Source of the DNA: Gonatopus flavifemur
Taxonomy: Eukaryota > Arthropoda > Insecta > Hymenoptera > Dryinidae
Length of the DNA stretch: 64,000 nt
Reading direction: 5' to 3'
NCBI GenBank assembly: GCA_018340375.1
Contig: JAFFJZ010000010.1
Coordinates: 2,728,001-2,792,000 of the forward strand
Below are positions 49,247 to 59,400 of the stretch, in pieces (position 1 is the stretch's first letter; every line of letters begins with the position of its first letter). The translations under genes and the position numbers were made by a program. Under the pieces are notes generated by a model. The model did no database searches, had not been told where the DNA came from, and saw nothing but the letters and a program-made list of their open reading frames with translations.

Positions 49247-51645
49247 GAACCGACAAGCGACCAAAAATTTCGGTTACATTTTGGTGAAAAGTTTTGGTTT
49301 TGGTAACTTGTTGGTCGTTTAGGACATTTTTTTAACAAAAATTGACAAACATCCAACAAAAACTCAACCAATCCGTTAGTTTTCGATCAAAAATAGGTCA
49401 TCATATGGTAAAAACCATCTGAGTAACCATTTTCTAATCAAATTTTTACCACACCAAAAAATAACCGAAAGTAAACGAAAAAAATTGCTCACTTTGGAAT
49501 CGCTAGGGATATGATTGATGTATTCATAAGTCAAAAAGATATGTGAAAAAATAGTATTTTCTCTGCTGTAAATGCATCTCACTGTATAAATAAATCCACA
49601 TCTACATACACGATTATATTATAAATCTGTTCGAATCGTACAAGAACGCAAGATGAAATCAAATAGAGCAAAATGTTTGTTTACTTTCGCAAAGAAACAC
49701 CGTGAAACATTGATCTTTCGTCATCCTCACGTTGATAAACAATATTACATGTATACCATGATAATTATATATATGCAGAAATTTGATTTGGGATGGATGC
49801 GAGAGTCCGCAAATTACCGTTTAAAACTCCTACATCCATAAATTCTTTCATTTAAACTGAACAGAATCAGATGCATCTTTTTGTGAATGTTTAAATAATA
49901 CAATATGTGGTTTGAAAAGCAGAAAGATATTTTTAAAACTCCGTTTCGAACATTTATATTCATTCAATCTGATTCATCAATAAGGTTTTCAAAATTATGT
50001 ATAATTTGTATATAAATTTATACATAAATTATATATAAAATTCTGAAAATTTTTCTGCAATATTCACAAAATTATTTTCAGAGAAATACGCACTAATGAA
50101 TTTTTGTAAATTATGAGCAAAATAATGTCCTTGATTGAATAAATTCATGGAATCCACTTTAATTAAATTGAATGGGATTTGACAAGAGCATTGTAGTTTG
50201 CAATAAGATTCGGTGACATCCAAATAATTTTTCCTCAAAGAAAGGAAGTTAATCTAACAAAATCTGTTTGAAAAGTTTCGAATTAGCTTCAACACTGTGC
50301 AAGATTCAATAAGATTGAACAAGATTTCACAGATTTTTTGATCTGTCCATTTCTGTATTTCTTAAAAAAATAAAGCTAATGAAGAACTCCTAGATTTAAA
50401 TCATAAACATTGAAAAAAGGGCAGTAAATCAGTGTATACATTCAGCTAAAGGGATTGTACGAGTAGTAGAGTGTGCATGTACATAGTTATTCTGTATATA
50501 TATATAATACGTATAGTCGTATACATTAAACATAGATTTAGAATATACGTAAAAAGAAACCACAATTATCAACCCTCTCCTCATCCTTCCATTACTGACT
50601 TTAGATTTATACTGATTCTATTATAATATACACGCGCTCGGCATTAACATCTAAAATATTGAACTCATCTACACTGTAATAAATTGTATTATATTTTATA
50701 CATATAAATATGTAAATGTTTTTTTAAAAAAAAACAACCAAGTGTATTTTTTTCCCTTCCTATAGTTCCAAACAAACAGAAACTAGATTTTTCCACTTTC
50801 ATACAAAATTTTTATCAAGAAAAAATAAAAACTCATTCCAAGTATGGTGAATAAAGAGAGAAAACTGTTCGAGTTTAAGATCACTGTATTATTAAGCACA
50901 TAAATTCGCTAAATTAACAATTTTTTCAACTTACATATTTGAAAATAATAAATAAAATGAAACACAATTAATTTGATTTTGTTTTCCAATACAATTACAT
51001 CGTTGCACATCTATTTGATACATCATTTTGTTGCTTTCTCGTAATTATATCACTTAAAATTAACAATTTGCATTTGGAAAGATGTTCAAAGGGAAACTAT
51101 TCAAATAATCCATAAAAAAAGAACTCAATAATATATACAATACAAAATCTTACATTAGAATACATACGAAAAAGAAAATTCATGCTAACAACCACGATTT
51201 TTCACAAATTGCATTACTTATAGGCAGTTTTTTTTAATATAGTACGAAGATTATCATTATGAATTGATATGCGATGCGCGCACGTAAATCATTGTAATAA
51301 AAAATTTTTTCTTGTATTGGGATAATATGGGAATATCCATTATTATTAGTTCATGGTTTTCAATATGAAAGAATATATGCTACATTAAAAATATGCAGAC
51401 TTATATGGTAATGTTACAGCATATGAGGGAATCAGTTTTTGGTTTCTTATTGTATGTTATCTAATTATTTAATTGTATTCTCAGTCCAAGTAATGATAAT
51501 TTAATTTCATCATAGCCATTGTATTGCGGAACTAGTTTCATGACTTTCGTGGCATTGTTCTTTTTGTTATTCATAATTTTCAGTATGAGCAAATTTTAAT
51601 TCACCAGAATACTCCAGGTATATTTATCATCTAAAAGTGTTCTCT
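49247..51645. other. Intergenic A+T-rich region between convergent genes
   Basis: Contains one copy of the ATTATATATAATT repeat family (49984-50065) and simple A/T tracts. The minus-strand phosphatase-inhibitor transcript probably ends in the upper part of this region. No exon or conserved motif was recognised. Confidence 0.45.
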
Positions 51646-53739
51646 TCATAATGTTTTGGCTTTCTCCAAGAGATCATCGATGAATTTCTGAAATCAAACA
51701 AAAACAGTTAATATCGGTGGATTTTGCAGAAATACTATCGATACATGACACACGCTACTCACTTTTACATCGTGTTGTGGTTTTTTTGAATCCACCAGTA
51801 ATCCCTAATTTGAGAAAGAAATAAAAGTCATTATTCGCTCAACAATGTTTTTTTTTTGCAACTTTACATACTTGTAAATACATTCGCCTGTGATCATCGC
51901 TATCCATATCCAGGAGTTCATCTAAATCTACTTCAACTCCTTGATTCTTTCCACTGTCGTTCTATAATCATAAAATGAAAAATCATTTTAAAGCCTCTTG
52001 TCCCTTCGACTTGATTGATTCTAATTTTAGATCGTGTATATGTATCTCACGAGACAAAATTGTTACTTCTATATCGAAAGATGTGGATGTATATATTATA
52101 TATGATATAACTGAAACGAAATTTTCGATTATCGAAAGTTCAAGCATGACAAAATTTTTTTGTCAAAATCCATTAATCGACAACAATTAATTGAAATTTT
52201 GAGAGAAAAAAAAAAGTAGCTCCAAAAAGAACATCAGAAAACAATTGAATTCGTATAATAAACAAACAAGTTGAAAATCGACAATAATATCAATCAATCA
52301 ATCGATTGTACATTATTGAATAAAGATAAAATATATATATATAGTTGAAGTTGAAAAAAAAAATGATATCTCACCACTGATTCGTAAAGTTTTTGTAACT
52401 CATCGAACAACCACATTTCCACGGCGAGTCTTTTACGGATGAGAGACATTTGATGTGATCCATATTTTGCTGTTAAAAATTTTTCCCGTCGCTCTTTAAC
52501 TTCTCCCTTCTCCGTAAACGCTACATGCAAATTAGCACGCGCCGGACTACGTTCCGCTGCAAGAACACCTCCTCTTTCCATTGTACGGGATTATCTTGGG
52601 GAAAAAAGTAAGCGAACAATGGATTCAATTTCACAGAAATTATTGAACAAAACATACAATTTAATGAGCTTGAGATTCTGGTAAACTCACAAGGTAAACT
52701 AACGTCTTCAAAATTCACATAAATTTTATCGTAACGTTATATGCATCCAAATAGCAAGCGTCCTTCAATACTGTGAACATAGCGGTGAACCTTTATTATT
52801 AATAAAAACAATAAACCATCAATAACAATCACAAATCACAAAAACAGCCGACTATGACAGAATTTCGATCAGTCGATGTGCATGAGCAAACACCGAGGAT
52901 ACATTGGACGGACTCGACTCAGGTATGAGGGGGAAAGGGTTGTATTTGTTACTTAGTTTACATCGAAACTTGTTGGGGATATGGATTAAGTCGGATAAGC
53001 CAATCAAAGTTAGTCGAGGACTAAATTATTGTTTACATCAGGAGATGATGGTCGGATCGTCCAATGAAAATTTTTAAAACGCTTTCGATAGTCCCTATTT
53101 ATGAGGCGTTGAGCGTCGAGCGTCTACTTGTGCGAAACTTGTATAGCTAGACCTTTACATGAGAAGACCCTGAAAAAGGGGCTTGGTACAAGGTATAATA
53201 ATACGTAAAATACACTAGTATTATACCAAACCAACCCCAATTCTCAAGCTGCCAATTCATGGGGCGTCCAATTATTTCCCCACATTTTTTCGACGCTGAA
53301 TTGCGCTGAATTGCGAAATGCCACAGGTACCTTTTCATGGAGCGTCAAGCATCGAGCATCAAAATAGTAAATTTCAATTCCAACATTGACACATAACCTC
53401 ATATGCCAGAAAAGAATTAATTTATATGCTCATTTGATGTATTGCTGTTATTAAGCAATACAATAAATTACTACTAAAGAGGAATTAATTTAACCAGGAC
53501 TAGGAATAAAACTCGTTATTTATGGAAATCAATGTTAACGTTGGAAATGATGAAAGTTGAAAGAAAACACTGATATATATATATAAACTGGATGGAACAT
53601 TTTTCATTTGGCTCAATATTGTATTATTTTAATCACAATTTTGATTCATTTTTTCCTGAGAACTTGGCTTACCGTTAGGTGGCGATGAAGATACATTCCA
53701 AACATGTCCGTCGTTCAATTGGATCTTGGATCTACTCAT
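51646..53739 (-). CDS. PPP1R14 / CPI-17-like inhibitor of protein phosphatase 1
   Basis: Minus-strand exons are 52375-52581 (or 52375-52556 when joined to the upstream exon 53673-53739), 51872-51961, 51763-51804 and 51646-51687. Starting at the ATG at 52581 gives 126 residues; starting at 53739 gives 140. The core REKFLTAKYG, IRKRLAVEMWLFDELQKLY, VDLDELLDMDSDDHR and LLVDSKKP follows the PHIN domain of PPP1R14 proteins (compare KYDRKEL, KRLxxEEWILEQLTxLYD, DVDELLDMxSDDxR, LLVDCYKP). Family members block myosin phosphatase or PP1 when a threonine in the first motif is phosphorylated; that Thr is residue 37 in the shorter form. All splice sites are canonical and in phase. Orthology to one vertebrate PPP1R14 paralogue cannot be decided. 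Confidence 0.87.
51872..51961 (-). CDS. PPP1R14-like exon: DELLDMDSDD segment
   Basis: 30 codons, phase 0 at both ends (acceptor ATTATAG, donor GTATGT). It encodes EVDLDELLDMDSDDHRR, the most typical stretch of the family. Because the exon is frame-neutral it could be skipped without a frameshift, but this would destroy the domain. Confidence 0.88.
52375..52581 (-). CDS. PPP1R14-like exon with the regulatory threonine
   Basis: 69 codons in phase 0 from the ATG at 52581 to a GTGAGA donor. It holds the inhibitory loop FLTAKYG (Thr37) and the first helix of the PHIN fold, RLAVEMWLFDELQKLYE. Residues 10-30 are basic and Ala-rich and less conserved. Confidence 0.85.
53103..53362. repeat. Repeat-like insert in the first intron of the PPP1R14-like gene
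   Basis: GAGCGTCGAGCGTC at the left and GAGCGTCAAGCATCGAGCATC at the right are similar direct words. The middle holds the palindrome GGTATAATAATACG / CTAGTATTATACC. A minus-strand frame of 63 codons across it has no recognisable domain. Origin is unclear. Confidence 0.3.
53673..53739 (-). CDS. Upstream alternative first exon of the PPP1R14-like gene
   Basis: ATG at 53739 opens 22 codons beginning MSRSKIQLNDGHVW and ending SSSPPN plus one base, followed by donor GGTAAGC. The acceptor TCTTGCAG at 52557-52558 leaves CG GAA CGT, so AAC G|CG GAA CGT reads Asn-Ala-Glu-Arg and continues in the PHIN frame. This exon would replace the nine-residue MERGGVLAA start of the downstream version. The phase match and good donor support it, but the polypyrimidine tract at the acceptor is modest. 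Confidence 0.6.
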
Positions 53740-54130
53740 TTTGGCTCGCAACACATCGCAACATAGGGCATGTTGTATCCAGTTTATATATATATATCAA
53801 TGGCAGCTTCACTCTTCACTCGGCGAGGCTCGACGCGCGAAATCATCTATGAAAATCATACCTTAATACAGAAATTTGTGGTCTGACATGCTCTAAACAT
53901 CACAGACTATCAACATTGTTTGAATCGTTAAACCCAGCGTCATAAGAAATAGAAAATTGTCCATAAATTCGTGTTCAATTAACTAATTCAGTACATCAGT
54001 GTATCAATTATCAATGTATCAATCCAATCAATCATCTGTTTAATATATACAAATTTAAAAATTTTGTATCATTTTCTAACCTAAATTTGTAAGTTTTGTT
54101 GAACTGATAATCTAAATTCAAACAATCAAA
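53740..54130. promoter_or_regulatory. Divergent promoter region between the PPP1R14-like gene and Dim1
   Basis: Only 391 bases separate the ATG of the minus-strand upstream exon from the ATG of Dim1 on the plus strand. TTTATATATATATATC at about 53785 is followed some 25 bases later by TTCACTCTTCACTC, which could act as a TATA/initiator pair for the plus strand, next to a small G+C-rich patch GGCGAGGCTCGACGCGCG. Start sites are not proven. Confidence 0.45.
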
Positions 54131-55007
54131 ATGTCTTATATGTTATCACATCTTCACAATGGATGGCAAGTGGATCAAGCTATATTATCTGAGGAAGACA
54201 GAGTTGTAGTAAGTTAACGCAATTGATGAACTTTCAAATCACTAGACGTAAGGGATGCTTGTGATTTTGTAAACATCTGTCAGTTCTTGTATGATCTCGT
54301 ATTTATCCAATTCTTTTACACTGTAAAAAATGACTTTTGTAAATTACCCATATCCGATAAACAACTAATCCATATATGAATTGGAAAATCAGAATTTTCT
54401 GTGAAAGTCTTTGAAAATTTTTATTGTAAAAGTCTCACACTCGACGTAGCAGAAATGAATTTCTTTTTGGAAAATTCTCACGCTCGGTGTAGGAATTGGT
54501 ACACAAGTTTGTAAATTGCTCACATTCAATGTAGGTAATAAAATTCACTACACTATAATTGATTTTCAGGTTATCCGATTTGGTCACGATTGGGATCCTA
54601 TGTGTATGAAAATGGATGAAGTATTATACAATATAGCTGAGAAGGTGAAAAATTTCGCAGTGATTTATTTAGTAGACATCACGGAAGTCCCTGATTTTAA
54701 TAAAATGTAAGTAAAATTTCAAATTATCACTCGGGATTTATTCCTTGGAATTGAATTTTATTCTCATGCAGAATAACTATCTTTTTTTTATAGGTACGAA
54801 TTGTACGATCCTTGCACAGTTATGTTTTTCTTCAGGAACAAACATATTATGATTGATTTAGGAACTGGTAATAACAATAAAATCAATTGGACATTAGAAG
54901 ACAAACAGGAAATGATTGACATCATAGAAACTGTCTATAGAGGAGCGAGAAAAGGTAGAGGTTTAGTTGTATCTCCTAAAGATTATTCAACCAAATATCG
55001 TTATTAA
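54131..55007 (+). CDS. Dim1: Dim1 / TXNL4A, thioredoxin-like U5 snRNP protein (complete)
   Basis: Three exons, 54131-54208, 54570-54706 and 54794-55007, with GTAAGT donors and CAG/TAG acceptors. They encode exactly 142 residues, the length of the human and yeast-type protein. It starts MSYMLSHLHNGWQVDQAI, runs through VIRFGHDWDP, AVIYLVDITEVPDFNKM, YDPCTVMFFFRNKHIMIDLG and ends SPKDYSTKYRY, practically identical to known Dim1. The protein is a component of the U4/U6.U5 tri-snRNP with a thioredoxin fold but no redox activity; it is essential for pre-mRNA splicing in the nucleus. Small differences are Ser6 and Met37, where the human protein has Pro and Thr. It lies head-to-head with the phosphatase-inhibitor gene and tail-to-tail, about 440 bp away, with the receptor phosphatase. 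Confidence 0.98.
54433..54536 (+). repeat. Three imperfect 42-43 bp repeats in Dim1 intron 1
   Basis: TCTCACACTCGACGTAG (54433), TCTCACGCTCGGTGTAGG (54476) and GCTCACATTCAATGTAGG (54518) are spaced 43 and 42 bases apart, each preceded by an A/T-rich GTAAA or GAAAA stretch. They end 34 bases before exon 2. Confidence 0.5.
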
Positions 55008-55447
55008 TTTATTTTTATTGAAACACTGTTACAAAACACTGAACACTTTTACATCTCTGCGCTATAAAAAAATGGATGCATAATCATTAGAGCTATCAAT
55101 TGAAGAATCTTAACACAACTATATAATATCTGATTTGATAAATCGAGATATGAGATTTATATACACATTCTTTTCAAGTATATACAATATATTACAATAT
55201 GAACAAATTGAAGTTGATTCATGATATCGATCATGTTATCTTAAGAATGGAATAGACAAATTCTTTGGCAATGTTGGTGTTCTCGTGTGTGACAAAACCA
55301 TAGAATATTATCCCGTGATGTGAGAAATAGAAGATAAATTTGAATTTAGGTTTGTAAATAGTATTTTAATACGTCCATTTTATCTTCGAGTCTTTTCATA
55401 TCGATGTGTCCTTGGAAAATTCTGTTATTAAAATACAGAGAAATATG

Positions 55448-56440
55448 TTAATTTTGAAAACAATAAACATTTATGTTATTTTTACAATTGTTGAGATTTG
55501 ATTTCAAATTCTGACCTTGGGATATGTCTTCGCTGTTGTTTTGATGAACATATTCTGATTTTGAACGAGTCAGAAGCGGTAAATTCTCGTATATCGAATT
55601 TACAGATTCTCTTAAACTATCGCATTTTCGTATATTTCCTATATCATCTTGAGATTCCACTGAAACATCAATTATAATTCATTCTATTGATACGGTATGA
55701 AAGTGATTTTGGGATGATAGAAATGTTGAAACATAACTTACTGAAAGTTCGTTCTGTCATATCTATATCCCCCATGGATTTATAGTTCCGTAAACCTTGA
55801 AAATCATTTGTTTATTGTTTTTATAAGTCTTTCATGTATTCGTTACATTTAAAGAATGCATAAAACTCTCACCTCTATTCATTTTGTGTATTTGAAATTC
55901 TCTAATAGGCCAAAAAAGAACATTATATATCGATCCGGTAGATTCCATTGGAATAGATATATTATATTTTTTCGCTGCAAAAATTTGTACTTTTTATTAT
56001 TCCATTACTGCAAATAATTATCAAGAATATAAGCGACCATTCCCGAATCAAGCCATTCTCCCAATTCGTATTTAATTAAAGGCGAGGTGTATCAATGATA
56101 GGCGTTAGTAACATGAACTCAGGCTTACGATTAAAAAATGAAAATTCAAGCATAATGAAAAATTGATGCACGATGCAATTTCCAACAATGGCCTACCTCA
56201 ATATAGTGTTAGATAGTTGGACACTGTCCTTCTGTGGTACAAAATAGACAAATCAATGTTATATCTACTTCATTCGAAATTCTAAGTGTATTTTAATACT
56301 CAACAAACCCATTCCAATTAGAAAATAATTAGTAAAATTTTACATACAAGATTCGAGGTTTCCAACTAAATTTGAATCCGATGTCTCCTTTATAGTTTTA
56401 GAAATACTTTCGTAAATTGGATCCACGGGTGGTGGTTTGT
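55448..56440 (-). CDS. RPTP C-terminal tail exons with ITIM-like tyrosines
   Basis: Four exons: 56348-56440, 55873-55974, 55742-55795 and 55448-55659 (stop TAA at 55448-55450). They encode a hydrophilic tail with PIYESI (56403-56420), SIYNVL (55916-55933) and SIYENL (55580-55597); the last two fit S-x-Y-x-x-L. The first three exons are 93, 102 and 54 bases, all multiples of three with the same phase, so any can be skipped in frame. Tails of R3 phosphatases are known to be tyrosine-phosphorylated and to recruit SH2 proteins. The exon calls rest on phase and splice sites only. Confidence 0.8.
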
Positions 56441-59400
56441 CTATAAAAATAAAGGTTTGATTTGAAAAGACACAAATTGCCGTGGTACATATATAATTTA
56501 TATATATATATTTTATTTTACTTACATGTTTTTAAGAAGTAGGGATTCTTTAAAACTTGTCTAATACAATTATATATATAAGCGTACTGAGACTGAAACA
56601 AGTTGAAAAAAATTCAGTGTTTTCGATCTCATTTCATTTAGCTTCGATAATTGAATTAATTCTTTTACCTCTCTTTGAACCATATTTATTCGATGATGTC
56701 GTAATCTATAAACAGTTCCAAATACGTCAAGTTTTCTGCCATCTCTGAGATGTTGTAGAAGAATGTCTATAGCTACTAGAGTTCCAGTTCTTCCAATTCC
56801 AGCACTAACAAAAGACATTAATATTTTCACTTCATTGATTTTCTATCATATTTTTTTTTTTTTAATAAATTATTAACATACAAAATTGCATACCTGCAAT
56901 GAACTACAATAAGACCTTTATTGGCACTTATATTCCTCCGCATGATTTGACAGAAATTAATCATCGGATCAAAATCTTCAGGAACGTCATGATCTGGCCA
57001 ATCTTTGAAATGTAAATGTAATATACTCCTTTTTCTTTCCTCCTGAAATGAAGTTTCAAATTAGAATTCATTTTAAAATGAATATTCTATTATCACCCAC
57101 CTTTTGTAATATCAGAGTTCTTTGCGTGTAAGTTCTGAAATCCAACTCACTCGAACATCTTATTGTTAAATTTTCATATGTAAAGTTTTCTCTAGATTTT
57201 GGAAAATACTGATAACACTTTTCCTGAAAAAAAAAAAGAAAAAACACATTTGATTGCTCGTGATATCGAAATAACAAATATAATCTTACTCACTTTCCCT
57301 TTTTCAAATAATTCAGTCAACATAACGATCATTTTAACGTCGTATTGATCTATCATTCTCCAAAAATCATATGTAGTTTCTTCCTTGGGACCCTGACAAG
57401 CTATGTATTCATCTTCCGTGCTGTAACCCTGTAAAAAAAAGTGGGAATTCAAAACAGATCTTAAATTTCTAAAATCAATTTATGTTACTCACTCGTATGA
57501 AAGATGCATTGATGTAATCTGTGTTCGGATCATTGTCTATCACTTCTAACTTCACTCTTGAAAAATCATCTATCGGACAAAATAGATATAAAATTTGAAA
57601 TTCATTGATATAAAAATAATGTTAATATATCAAAAGAAATTTCGTACATGGTAAAATATCAGAATATCTGTTTTTCTTTCTGTTAGCTTGTAAACAAGCA
57701 GAGTTCGTTGGCATTTGCAGATCCACGCTGAGAGTTTGAAGTAGTTTAAACTCATTGCTCAATTTTCCAGGATTGTCAACTAGTTGTTGACAATGAGAAA
57801 TGAATTTTTTCCTCGTAAAAGGTGCCGGTACAGGTGATCCAGTCATTTCAGAGTGTATGAATCTCCTTAATACTCTAAAAACACAATTGACATACATGAA
57901 TTCATACGATTAAGTAGAAAATTAACATGCTACATCGCGTTCATCTTTTATATATAAAAAAAAAAATCCTTTCATCCATGTTGAATGAATGTTTTGTTTT
58001 TGATTTTTAAACATGGAGGTATCAAATCGAAATATTACATAACTTCATTCAATTTTTATACGCATTTTGCGAGGAAAGAAAAAATGTGGTACATTCAATC
58101 GTTTTTACTTGGAAAAAAAGAAATGAAAACAAAGAAAGTGATTATAAAATTTGATAGTTTCGGTATTCACCTTCGTCTCATATGTTTAAAAATATCCATG
58201 GTAAAAATATCCGTATGGATTCAGGTAGCACCACAATCCGTGGTTAACCGACACTTCATCAGCTATATACTAGTCTTTAATGTAACGTATATTTTAACGA
58301 GCAATGTGCGACAGATAGATTCAAATGGTAGTAGAGGGATTTGCTTATTCAACCCACAACAATTCTTCTGAGTCACAGATAAATATTGATTCGCCGATTG
58401 ATGCACTATCAGTTAATAGTTTCATTACACATACTTGAACTTAATCCTATTGTACACCGTTTATAATTATGAATCTACTTAATGAAATGTCTTTTATGTA
58501 TATTTGTAAAATATTTGATTCAACTTTGATAATTTAGAACACGGTACTAAACCTCCTTTATTTATGTAAAATTCATGAAAACCTTAATTTTCTTTTCGTT
58601 TCTTCAGAATCTTTTATTGGGTGTTCATAAAACAAAATCATACAAATTTCTATGATTGTCTTGTATATTAATATTGTCGGAGTTTAAATCGTTTAATGAA
58701 ACGAATCAGCCATCAAATAACAAGATACTCAGTTGTTAAAGACCTCTCAGTGCATTGTTAAAACCATGTTTCCAGTTCCAAGGAGTCAATTTGAGAAAAT
58801 AAATAACGATAATTCATCAGGTTTTGTGAGTTTGGATTTTTATTTCGTTCTTTAAAACGATTCAAACTTCAACAATATGTGTATTATGTGATACACAGCT
58901 AGATTTCGAACTAATATGTTTTGACACAACCGAATCATTGACTGGGATTTGTTTCATTCAACTTGGAGACAAAATTTTGCATCATCTGGTTGAGTTTCCT
59001 CAAGCAAAACCATATATAATCTCTGCATCTGTATTTTCCTTTTGATTTGCTTGAAAAAACCAACAACTGTGTACCTGAATCAAGAATTTGTAAGTAGATA
59101 TCTGCTGTGATGATATTCTACTTTGATAAATTAAAAAAGTTCCTTCACTAGGGTTCCTGCTCAAGAGCTAAACTCTAACAGATAAAATATAAAATATTCT
59201 ATTCAAATTACTACTTACACTTGCGGAGAGCACTTCTTGACGAGTAACATCATTGTTGTTATAATACCCAAAAACAGTATACCAAAAACAATTCCAATAA
59301 CTACGGTTATATTTAATTCAGCATCTACAATTCACGAAATATGCCATAAATACTATGTTAGTTTACTTCGGATTCTACTGATATGTCAGTTGAATTTTAC

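Noticed and set aside
57985..58371. 128-residue plus-strand frame antisense to the RPTP intron
   Set aside because: Lys/Ile/Phe-rich low-complexity frame without motifs.
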